A DNA stretch of 64,000 nucleotides from JAVZLQ01 sp049972525 (GTDB lineage: Archaea > Thermoproteota > Bathyarchaeia > Bathyarchaeales > Bathycorpusculaceae): positions 1 to 64,000 of the forward strand of contig JBMFKI010000004.1 in the NCBI GenBank assembly GCA_049972525.1. The letters run 5' to 3'. The notes under the pieces were generated by a model that did not search any database, was not told the origin of the DNA, and saw only the letters and a list, made by a program, of their open reading frames with translations. The position numbers and the translations under genes are program-made. Shown one piece after another: positions 42,747 through 50,402 of this stretch (positions within the stretch are counted from its first letter, which is position 1; each line of letters starts with the position of its first letter).

Positions 42747-43301
42747 TCAGCTTTTCACCTTCTCAAAAGTTTTCACGTTTTCAAGTATTTTCGAGGAACC
42801 TGTAACTTCGAAGATTTTTGCAATTTCTTCCAGATTCGGCTTTGGCAACGGTGGAAGCCCAAGCTCCATCCTCTTTTTGTGGCGTGATTCCAAAATCTCG
42901 TATACATAGCCTCCCTTTAGAAGGTTAGATGCGAGTTCCCTGTAAACTAATGGCATGGCGCCTTTTTCCTTTACTGAAAGGTTTCGCAAAACACGTACTA
43001 TGCCAGCAATTTCCACTCCTTGGGGACAGTGGTCAACGCATGTGAAGCATGATGAACATAGCCACAAGGCTTTATCCAGCAAAAGCCTATCCTTCAAGCC
43101 TAATTGGACCATGCGGGCTATTCGGCGTGGTCTGTAAAACTCGCTGAATCTTGCTATGGGGCAGTCAGCCGTGCATGTGCCACATTGGAAGCAAAGCATT
43201 ATTCTTTCTGCACCATGCTTCTTGCTCATTTCATACTTAAATTTCAGGTTCATTTCCTCAGCTTTTATAACACTCGGAACATATTCCTGTGCTTCACTCA
43301 C
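42747..43301 (-). CDS. hdrC: Heterodisulfide reductase subunit C, locus 1
   Basis: A 184-residue ferredoxin-like subunit with two classical [4Fe-4S] motifs, CFQCGTCTADCPIARF and CSSCFTCVDHCPQGVE. It carries electrons from HdrA to the HdrB catalytic clusters. The GTG start at 43301 has GGAGGAAAACAAG before it and overlaps the stop of mvhD. Confidence 0.95.
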   Translation of the reverse strand: MSEAQEYVPSVIKAEEMNLKFKYEMSKKHGAERIMLCFQCGTCTADCPIARFSEFYRPRRIARMVQLGLKDRLLLDKALWLCSSCFTCVDHCPQGVEIAGIVRVLRNLSVKEKGAMPLVYRELASNLLKGGYVYEILESRHKKRMELGLPPLPKPNLEEIAKIFEVTGSSKILENVKTFEKVKS

Positions 43302-43737
43302 CTTGTTTTCCTCCCATTTTCAAAGGGTTTGGACCAAGCTTCTTAATCTGTTCAACCATGTCTCGGACTACGGCTGCAAATTTGTCTCCCTCGCCGGCGG
43401 AAACCCATTCCAGCCGCACACGTTCGGGTTCTATCCCAAAATCTTTAAGCACTTTCTTTAATAGCGTTACTCTTCGCAAAGCCTTAAAATTACCACTAAG
43501 ATAGTGGCAGTCGGATGGAAGGTGGCAGCCAGCCACCAAAACACCGTCAGCTCCATTTTTCAAGGCTTCTATTATGAAGGCTGGGTCTATTCTTCCACTA
43601 CACATAACGCGGATAACACGGATGTTCGGTGGGTATTGGATTCGACTTACACCAGCCAAGTCTGCACCAGCATAGGCACACCAGTTGCATAGAAAACCAA
43701 CAATTTTTGGTTCAAAATCCGTTTTGGCTTCGCTCAT
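43294..43737 (-). CDS. mvhD: MvhD electron-transfer subunit, locus 1
   Basis: A 147-residue MvhD/FrhD-family protein with one [2Fe-2S] cluster. The cysteines are in FLCNWCAYAG, VMCSGR and VAGCHLPSDCHY. It links the hydrogenase (MvhAG) to HdrA in the electron-bifurcating complex. The ATGA overlap with hdrA implies coupled translation. A second MvhD with a DNA-binding tail is encoded on the other side of hdrA. Confidence 0.9.
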   Translation of the reverse strand: MSEAKTDFEPKIVGFLCNWCAYAGADLAGVSRIQYPPNIRVIRVMCSGRIDPAFIIEALKNGADGVLVAGCHLPSDCHYLSGNFKALRRVTLLKKVLKDFGIEPERVRLEWVSAGEGDKFAAVVRDMVEQIKKLGPNPLKMGGKQGE

Positions 43738-46700
43738 TTGGCAACCACCTCCATCTCCTTTAAGACAGCCCTAACCTGGGCGAGAATCTCCTCAGTTGTG
43801 AAGTGCCCGAGGGTTATGGCCTTTGTTGGGCATGCTGTTCCGCAGACTCCGCAGCCCTTACACAAGGCTTCAATCACATGGGCAACCACTTTGCCATCTT
43901 TCTCCTTCATCTCAATCGCACTGTAGGGGCATAGAAATTCACAGATTCTGCATCCACTACATAAATCTTCATCTACACTTGCCACGATTCCTTCCATTTC
44001 AAGGGCTTTCTTCGAAAGTATTGTGGCTGCTCTTGCTGCGGCTGCACATGCTTGGGAAATGCTCTCCTCAATGTATTTTGGCGAGTGAGCCATTCCGCAT
44101 AGGAAGACACCGTCCGTCTGGAAGTCCACTGGGCGAAGCTTCATGTGCGCCTCCAAGAAGAAGCCATCCTTTGTCAGTGGCACTTTTAGCATTTCGGCTA
44201 TGCGCTTATTGTCTGGGTTAGGGATGGTTGCGGCACTTAAAATGACGTAGTCTGGCTCCAACTGAACCTCTTGCTTCAATACCGGCTCGCAGAAGGAGAC
44301 TTTCAGCTTTCCGCCCTCTTTTGTGACTTTTGGCTTGCTTTCGTCTGAATAGTTTATGAAGATGACGCCTTTGGCTGCTGCCTCCCGGTAGTACTCCTCC
44401 TTAAAGCCGTAACTCCTAACATCCTTGTAGAGGACGTAAACATCAACGTCTGGGTTAAGCTCCTTAATCTTCAAAGCGTTTTTGATGGCTTGCCCACAGC
44501 ATATACGTGCACAGTTGGGGCGCTCCTCGTTCCTTGCGCCAACACACTGAATCATAACAACTTTTTTGGCTTTGAACTCGCCTTTGGCAATTTTCTCCTC
44601 CAACTCGTGCTGGGTCATGACTCTGGGGTCTTCGCCATACAAGTATTCTTTTGGCTTATACTCAACGGCACCAGTTGCAACAATGACTACACCATGCTCC
44701 ACCAGTTTTTCCTCGCCACTGCTCAGCCTTATTTTTGATTTGAAGTTGCCGATGAAACCGCTTACCTCCATAACCTCCGCGCCTAAATAAACGTGGATAA
44801 GCTTGTTTTCCATAACAGCCCTAACAAGCCTCTTCAAGTGCTCCTGTGGGTCTTCGCCCTCAAGCAAGTAATAGATTTTCCTTAAGTGTCCGCCAAGCTC
44901 CTTTTCGCGTTCAACAAGGTGAACCTCAAAGCCTTGGTTGGCTAATTCTAGCGCTGCGGTCATCCCTGAGACCCCACCACCAATTACGAGTCCTGCTGGA
45001 GTGACATTGACTGTCGGGTTTTTCAGCGGTTTTAGAAGCCTCGCCTTTGCGACGACGGAGCGGACGAGGTCTTTTGCTTTTTCAGTTGCCGCATCTGGCT
45101 CGTGCATGTGAACCCAGCTGCACTGGTCTCGGATGTTTGCCATCTCGAATAGGTATGGGTTTAGGCCAGCCTCTCGGAGGGTTTCTCTGAAAAGCGGTTC
45201 ATGGGTTCTTGGCGTGCATGAAGCCACAACAACACGGTTTAGGTTGTACTCCTTAATCTTCTCCCTAATCCGCTTCTGGGTGTCATCTGAACAAGTGTAA
45301 AGGTTATCCTCGGCATAAACAACATTCGGAAGCTTTTTGGCGTATTCTACAACTTCTGGAACCCGGACTATTCCGCCTATGTTTATGCCGCAGTGGCATA
45401 TGAAAACGCCTATGCGGGGCTCTTCTTGGCTAACGTCCCGTTCTGGCGGATACTCCTTAACGGTTATGAGCTTGCCACGTTCTGGGGCTATTATTGCCAT
45501 GGCTTTCGCTGCGGCGCCACTCGCTTGGGCAACACTTTCCGGAATATCCTTAGGCGAGCTGAAGGCTCCGCAAACGTATATGCCTGGCTTTGAAGTTTCT
45601 AGCGGTGTGAAGGTATTGGTTTCGCAGAAGCGGTACTTGTTGAGCTTTATGCCTAAAGCCTTGGCTAGTTTTTCCACGTCCTTTGGAGGTTGCATTCCGG
45701 TGGAGAGCACAACCATGTCGAACTCCTCAACCCGTGGAGTTTCATCCTCTCCAACATAGTGCACAAGCAAGTTGCAGGTCGCTGGGTCTTCGGTTATGCT
45801 GGCAACCCTTGAACGCACAAAATGGATGCCATACTCCTCCTGAGCCCGCTTATAGTAGGCGTCAAACTCCTTACCATAAGCCCTAATATCCATATAGAAA
45901 ATCGTACAGTCCAACTTTGTTGGCACGTGTTCTTTGGCTATAATGGCTTCCTTAATGCTGTACATGCAACAAGCAGCAGAACAATAATTGTTCCCAAGCT
46001 GAGCATCCCGAGAACCAACACACTGTACAAAGGCAATTTTTCGTGGAATCTCGCCGTCAGAAGGTCTCAAAACAATCCCGCCGTAGGGTCCAGAAGCGCT
46101 CAGTATGCGTTCGAACTCTATGCTTGTCACAACATTTGCGTATCGCCCATAACCATACTCGCTCTTAAGCCGTGCATCAAAGGGTTCAAAACCGGGAGCC
46201 AAAATCACAGCGCCAACATTTAGAACAATTTCGCTGTCTTTCTGGTCATATTCAACGGCGTTCGCCTTACAAACCTCTTGACATGTTCTACAACCAATGC
46301 ATTTTTCGCGGTCTATTTTGAAGCGTAGTGGAACTGCCTGTGGAAATTCGACGTAGACGGCGCTTCTGTCCGTTAACCCCTTATTGTAGGTGTCTATGGC
46401 TTCAACGGGGCATTTTTGTGCACAAAGCCCACAACCATTACATTTTTCCTCGTTTATGTAGCGGCTTCTTTTTCGAATCTTCACTTCGAAGTTTCCAGCC
46501 TCACCGCTTAAGCCCAGCACTTCGCTGTTCGTAATTAAGGAAATGTTGGGATGCCTCCCAGCAGCAACAAGCTTAGGAGCCAAAATACACATTGAACAGT
46601 CATTTGTTGGAAAAGTCTTGTCCAATTGAGCCATAACACCGCCGATGCTGGGCGACTGGTCAACCATGTACACTTTAAAGCCTGAATCAGCCAAGTCTAA

Positions 46701-46766
46701 GGCCGCCTGTATTCCAGCAACGCCTCCGCCTACAACAAGAACTGCTCCTACTTTTCCTTCAGCCAT
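43734..46766 (-). CDS. hdrA: Double-length HdrA (two FAD modules), locus 1
   Basis: A 1010-residue flavoprotein about 1.5 times the usual HdrA. Module 1 (1-430) has FAD motif VVGGGVAGIQAA and two ferredoxin sites (CNGCGLCAQKCP, CIGCRTCQEVCK). A canonical HdrA N-terminal domain follows (about 450-570: FICHCGINIGG, YTCSDD, SCTPRTHEP, QCSWVH). Module 2 (580-925) has a second FAD motif VIGGGVSGMTAA, and two ferredoxins close the chain (CSGCRICEFLCP, CKGCGVCGTACP). HdrA is the flavin-based bifurcation site. Here one chain could supply two flavins, a built-in pseudodimer. Confidence 0.95.
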   Translation of the reverse strand: MAEGKVGAVLVVGGGVAGIQAALDLADSGFKVYMVDQSPSIGGVMAQLDKTFPTNDCSMCILAPKLVAAGRHPNISLITNSEVLGLSGEAGNFEVKIRKRSRYINEEKCNGCGLCAQKCPVEAIDTYNKGLTDRSAVYVEFPQAVPLRFKIDREKCIGCRTCQEVCKANAVEYDQKDSEIVLNVGAVILAPGFEPFDARLKSEYGYGRYANVVTSIEFERILSASGPYGGIVLRPSDGEIPRKIAFVQCVGSRDAQLGNNYCSAACCMYSIKEAIIAKEHVPTKLDCTIFYMDIRAYGKEFDAYYKRAQEEYGIHFVRSRVASITEDPATCNLLVHYVGEDETPRVEEFDMVVLSTGMQPPKDVEKLAKALGIKLNKYRFCETNTFTPLETSKPGIYVCGAFSSPKDIPESVAQASGAAAKAMAIIAPERGKLITVKEYPPERDVSQEEPRIGVFICHCGINIGGIVRVPEVVEYAKKLPNVVYAEDNLYTCSDDTQKRIREKIKEYNLNRVVVASCTPRTHEPLFRETLREAGLNPYLFEMANIRDQCSWVHMHEPDAATEKAKDLVRSVVAKARLLKPLKNPTVNVTPAGLVIGGGVSGMTAALELANQGFEVHLVEREKELGGHLRKIYYLLEGEDPQEHLKRLVRAVMENKLIHVYLGAEVMEVSGFIGNFKSKIRLSSGEEKLVEHGVVIVATGAVEYKPKEYLYGEDPRVMTQHELEEKIAKGEFKAKKVVMIQCVGARNEERPNCARICCGQAIKNALKIKELNPDVDVYVLYKDVRSYGFKEEYYREAAAKGVIFINYSDESKPKVTKEGGKLKVSFCEPVLKQEVQLEPDYVILSAATIPNPDNKRIAEMLKVPLTKDGFFLEAHMKLRPVDFQTDGVFLCGMAHSPKYIEESISQACAAAARAATILSKKALEMEGIVASVDEDLCSGCRICEFLCPYSAIEMKEKDGKVVAHVIEALCKGCGVCGTACPTKAITLGHFTTEEILAQVRAVLKEMEVVAK

Positions 46767-46769
46767 CTT

Positions 46770-47516
46770 TTATCGCACCTCCAAAGCCTTATACAATGGT
46801 GTGTAACCTTCAACATGGTCTAGGGCTATCATACCCTTCCGTCGCATGTTGGTTATGTGCCTCAAAACGGCAGAGGGCTTAATCCCAAGAATTTGGGCTA
46901 ACTCCTTAACAGAGCGTGGCTTAACCCTTGTCAAGTAGTGAATTTTGTAGCGGATGAACTCAGCCCTAACAATATCGTCCAATAAGGCGTCAAACTCTTC
47001 TTCTGATATTTTCTCGCCGTAGGCGTTCATGAATTCGGTTAGCTCTTCTTCTCTCCCCAGTAAAACGCGGAGTCTAAAGGCTGAGGTTGCCTCCTTAGCC
47101 GCTGTGAGGTTAGCTAAAAGCTCCTCCTTCCCCAGTGGAGAGTTTCCAAGCTTCCAAACTTCTTCTGAAAACTCCTTGGCATAGTGGCTGAAGCCTTTAT
47201 CCTCCAAAGGTGAAACCAGAAGAAGCTTCAACCTTTCAGGCTCAAGTTCAGCCAAAGCCAACAATTTCTTCAACATTTTAACTGCTCGTTCCGCATGGAG
47301 GTTTCCGTCGACAAAGTGGCAGTCTGGAGGCTTGCATCCGACAAGTAAGATACCATCTGCTCCGTTAATGAAGGTTTCAAGAACAAGTGCTTGGTCCATT
47401 CTCCCAACACACATAACGCGGATAATGTTAACGTTGTATGGAACACGCATTTCTTCTTCGCAGAAAGTCCAGTTGCACATGAAACAAACAATTTTTGGTG
47501 GGTTAGAAGACTCCAT
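46770..47516 (-). CDS. MvhD-like [2Fe-2S] domain fused to a winged helix
   Basis: A 248-residue fusion. Residues 1-130 are an MvhD domain with the [2Fe-2S] cysteines kept (FMCNWTFC, VMCVGR, VGCKPPDCHF). A helical linker follows (about 130-185), then a winged helix at about 187-245 (VKPRSVKELAQILGIKPSAV, LRHITNMRRKGMIALDH). The last part resembles ArsR/MarR-type DNA-binding domains. It sits between the GltD-like gene and hdrA. It could be a hydrogenase subunit, a redox-responsive regulator of the operon, or both; the sequence supports the domains, the role is inferred. Confidence 0.85.
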   Translation of the reverse strand: MESSNPPKIVCFMCNWTFCEEEMRVPYNVNIIRVMCVGRMDQALVLETFINGADGILLVGCKPPDCHFVDGNLHAERAVKMLKKLLALAELEPERLKLLLVSPLEDKGFSHYAKEFSEEVWKLGNSPLGKEELLANLTAAKEATSAFRLRVLLGREEELTEFMNAYGEKISEEEFDALLDDIVRAEFIRYKIHYLTRVKPRSVKELAQILGIKPSAVLRHITNMRRKGMIALDHVEGYTPLYKALEVR

Positions 47517-47523
47517 TCCAATT

Positions 47524-49239
47524 TCACCTCTCCATGGCTGTTAAAACCATGGTTAGAATCTGCTCGTTGGAAAGCTTCTTCATGGTTATGGCTCTTTCTG
47601 GGCATCTTGCAGCACACAAGCCGCAGCCCTTGCAAAGCTCCTCGTCCACTTGAGCTACACCCTTCTCATTCTTTTTGATGGCGCCAACTGGACATACGAC
47701 CGCGCAGACGTTGCAGCCCACACACTTGCCCTCGTCAACAACAGCCTTATCGCCCTCGCACAAGTCCATGCTTGCGAGGCACTCGGCACACGGTCCACAT
47801 CCCAAACAGCGGAAAGCCTCAAATCTTGCTTGACGCTTCAGCTTTTCAAGATATTCCCTCGCCTCCTCAAAGCTTAAGTGAGGCTTTTCCAGTGGAGGTT
47901 CGTATCTGCGCTCCTTCTTTTTAACGTAACCCCAATTCTTAACCCACGTCGTCTCCTCAATCTTCTCTTCTCTCGCGATTCTTGGGTCTTGTCCGCGAAG
48001 GTAAAGGTGAATGGAAACCGCCGCTTTTTTGCCTGCTCCAACAGCCTCAATTATGTTTGCTGGTCCAGTAGCCATGTCGCCTCCAGCGAAAACACCCTTC
48101 ACGTTTGTTTCCATAGTTGTAAAGTCAACTTTTATTGAAGGCGCTCTTGCCTCTTTGTCTAGGAGTTCTGGCGGCACACATGACAATTCTAGAACTTGTC
48201 CAAGCGCGGGTATGACCATGTCAACCTCGTACTGATGCTCTGAAAAGCTTATTGGAATTGGCTTTCTTCTTCCGCTTTTGTCTGGCTCACCGAGCCGCAT
48301 CCTTAAGCATTCAACAGCCTTAACCTTGCCATTTTCGCCTATTATCTGCTTTGGCGCAACCAAAAAGTAGAATTTAACGCCGTCTCTTTCGGCTTCTGCT
48401 ATCTCATGTGGCAATGCGGGCATTTCCTCGCGTGAGCGCCTATACAATATTATAACTTCTTTTGCACCAAGCTTCTTTGCGGTTCTCGCCGCGTCTATGG
48501 CTGTGTTTCCGCCGCCTATGACGGCAACTCGCTCTCCAACTTTTATTGGCTCGCCGAGCGATATAGCCCTCAAAAAGTCAACAGCGTTTACTACACCTTC
48601 AAGTTCTTCGCCTGGAACGTTCAATTTCATTCCCTTTTGTGTGCCAATTGCAAGGAAAATTGCCTTGTAGCCATCTTTGCGTAGGCTTTCAAGTGTTATG
48701 TCCTTTCCAAATTCCACGCCAGTCTTTATTTCCACGCTCAAATCTTTTATGTAGGCTATTTCATTCGTCACAACAAACTTTTCAAGGCGAAAGTTTGGTA
48801 TGCAGTAGCGCATCATCCCGCCAGGTTCAGCCATCCGCTCAAAAACAGTTACTGGATAACCGAGTTTTGCAAGTTCGTAGGCTGCTGTTAAGCCCGCTGG
48901 TCCAGCGCCTATTATGGCAACTTTTTCGCTGTATTTTTTGGGTATTGGTTCTGGCTTTACGCGACCTTGTTCTCTTTCAATGTCCGCCACAATTCTTTTT
49001 AGTGCACGTATTGCTACTGCTTGGTCAACGTTTGTTCTTGCACATGCGTCTTCGCATGGGCTGAAGCATACGCGTCCGCAGATTGCTGGGAATGGCATGT
49101 CCTTGCGTATGATTTCTACAGCTTCTCTGAATTTGCCTCTTTGAATTAGTGAGACGTATCCTTGAACGTTTACGTGGGCTGGGCATGCAGAGCGGCATGG
49201 CGGTAGTTTCTTTACTTTTGTTTGGTTATTATTTGTCAT
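47524..49239 (-). CDS. GltD/NfnB-type flavoprotein with C-terminal ferredoxins
   Basis: A 571-residue NAD(P)H oxidoreductase. Residues 1-90 hold a two-cluster ferredoxin-like domain (CRSACPAHVNVQGY, CGRVCFSPCEDAC). FAD motif VAIIGAGPAGLTAA (about 110) and NAD(P) motif VAVIGGGNTAIDAA (about 245) follow. The C-terminus carries two [4Fe-4S] sites (CVGCNVCAVVCP, CKGCGLCAARCP) and an extra Cys-rich CLGCGPCAECLASMDLC. It is the first gene of locus 1, 8 nt before the MvhD-winged-helix gene. It could feed NAD(P)H electrons into the HdrA/Mvh complex. Confidence 0.85.
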   Translation of the reverse strand: MTNNNQTKVKKLPPCRSACPAHVNVQGYVSLIQRGKFREAVEIIRKDMPFPAICGRVCFSPCEDACARTNVDQAVAIRALKRIVADIEREQGRVKPEPIPKKYSEKVAIIGAGPAGLTAAYELAKLGYPVTVFERMAEPGGMMRYCIPNFRLEKFVVTNEIAYIKDLSVEIKTGVEFGKDITLESLRKDGYKAIFLAIGTQKGMKLNVPGEELEGVVNAVDFLRAISLGEPIKVGERVAVIGGGNTAIDAARTAKKLGAKEVIILYRRSREEMPALPHEIAEAERDGVKFYFLVAPKQIIGENGKVKAVECLRMRLGEPDKSGRRKPIPISFSEHQYEVDMVIPALGQVLELSCVPPELLDKEARAPSIKVDFTTMETNVKGVFAGGDMATGPANIIEAVGAGKKAAVSIHLYLRGQDPRIAREEKIEETTWVKNWGYVKKKERRYEPPLEKPHLSFEEAREYLEKLKRQARFEAFRCLGCGPCAECLASMDLCEGDKAVVDEGKCVGCNVCAVVCPVGAIKKNEKGVAQVDEELCKGCGLCAARCPERAITMKKLSNEQILTMVLTAMER

Positions 49240-49345
49240 TTTTAAATCATCTTAGGAATAATTCTATGAGCCTCTTCGAATATATTAGTGCATTTACGCT
49301 AAAATTGACACATATTTAACATAAAAAGAAAAGGAGAAAAATAGT

Positions 49346-49936
49346 TTATTCTCGAAGTCTTCCTTCAAGTTTGCTTACCCATTTATTGTATTCACGGGCG
49401 CCCAACAACTTTTTAAGTTCCTGCTCCAGAGTTAGCGAGTTGTTAGGCTTAATTTCCACAATCCATCCTTCGCCGTATGGGTCTTCATTAACTAAGTTTG
49501 GCTCATTTTTCAGTTTCTCGTTCACTTTAACTATTTTGCCGCTTACTGGTGCATATAGGTCAAACATGAACATCCATGTTTCTGCAACGCCGAATGGCTC
49601 CATATGACTTATTTCCTTTCCAACAGGTTCAGTCATTATGTTCGCTATGCCTTTCAAATGTCTCTGCGCGTAATCTGAAACGCCCACTCTAATGTTTCCC
49701 TCTGGCGTCACCTGTGCCCATGTGTGCTTTGGCGTGTACAGAAGAAGCTCAGGCGTTAAAAGCAATTCCTTTCGTTTTTCCGCTGGTATCCCCTCCGCAC
49801 GCATCAGGTCTTCGAGGCGTAGGCGGATTGCTTCTGAAACGAATTCTGATATGCTTCTGTAGCGCCCCGTTTTGATTGCTTCTTCAATCTGTTTTATTAG
49901 TTCTTGTCTTATGCTTACGGTTTTCCATTCAGACAT
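49346..49936 (-). CDS. Ribbon-helix-helix protein fused to GcvH-like domain lacking the lipoyl lysine
   Basis: A 196-residue protein with a ribbon-helix-helix DNA-binding domain at 1-45 (KTVSIRQELIKQIEEAI, YRSISEFVSEAIRLRLEDLM) and a complete GcvH (glycine cleavage H) fold at about 65-170 (HTWAQVTPEGNIRVGVSDYA, FDLYAPVSGKIVKVNE, PYGEGWIVEI). The lipoylated Lys of GcvH (ESVKA) aligns with Met in AETWMFMF, codon ATG, so the domain cannot carry lipoate there. I infer a regulator that uses a GcvH fold for sensing or partner binding. ATG 49936 has GGAGG 10 nt upstream. It lies 106 nt before the locus-1 operon, same strand. Confidence 0.85.
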   Translation of the reverse strand: MSEWKTVSIRQELIKQIEEAIKTGRYRSISEFVSEAIRLRLEDLMRAEGIPAEKRKELLLTPELLLYTPKHTWAQVTPEGNIRVGVSDYAQRHLKGIANIMTEPVGKEISHMEPFGVAETWMFMFDLYAPVSGKIVKVNEKLKNEPNLVNEDPYGEGWIVEIKPNNSLTLEQELKKLLGAREYNKWVSKLEGRLRE

Positions 49937-49962
49937 TTCCAATCATCCTCCTTTACAGCTGA

Positions 49963-49974
49963 ATTATATATAGC
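49963..49974 (-). promoter_or_regulatory. TATA region for the RHH-GcvH gene
   Basis: On the minus strand GCTATATATAAT lies about 28-38 nt before ATG 49936, followed by GGAGG. The whole gap up to 50061 is very AT-rich, with imperfect inverted elements (ATATATAGC at 49966-49974 and GCATATAT at 49999-50006) that could be operator half-sites for a ribbon-helix-helix protein; this is weak. Confidence 0.4.
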
Positions 49975-50061
49975 ATAAGCGTCAAATATATATCTGGTGC
50001 ATATATTTTATATTATAGTAAATACAATATATAAATTCAGACGGAAAATAATACATTGAAA

Positions 50062-50274
50062 CTATTCCTTAGATTCCCTTCCAAAACTTAGCAAATTCCA
50101 AACACGCTCATGAAAATAATAAAGAACTGTTTTAAAAACGAGTTCAGATATTCCAACAATGCCGCCTAAAGTCCAGTCTCCCTTACTAAAGATTACAACC
50201 AAAAGAATCGTTGTTAAAGTTGCTACAATTCTCCACGAAATAGTCTTTGCCAAACTTCTAACTGGTTTTTCCAA
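50062..50274 (-). CDS. DUF2061 membrane protein
   Basis: A 70-residue protein that matches DUF2061: EKPVRSLAKTISWRIVATLT, then a membrane helix, then GISELVFKTVLYYFHERVWN. Two helices are predicted. The open frame extends further upstream to 50472, but that part would overlap the PhoU gene on the other strand. TTG 50274 (or 50280) is preferred because GAGGAG lies 8 nt before it and the family starts at this point. The function is unknown. Confidence 0.75.
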   Translation of the reverse strand: MEKPVRSLAKTISWRIVATLTTILLVVIFSKGDWTLGGIVGISELVFKTVLYYFHERVWNLLSFGRESKE

Positions 50275-50402
50275 ACTCAAAATCTCCTCTTCAAAAGTAG
50301 AGTATTCAAAACCATAATTAAACTTTTGATGCACAGAAACAGAAAAATATAGGCCCTGTATAAAAGCATGTACAGTAAATACTATATAAACGGTGAAAAC
50401 TT

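Noticed and set aside
45337..45759. 140-codon plus-strand frame inside hdrA
   Set aside because: It is a shadow of the HdrA coding strand. The minus strand carries clear FAD and ferredoxin motifs throughout.
46770..47516. MvhD-winged-helix gene as an artefact of two fused neighbouring genes
   Set aside because: It is one continuous frame with no internal start or ribosome-binding site between the domains, and the operon spacing on both sides is normal.
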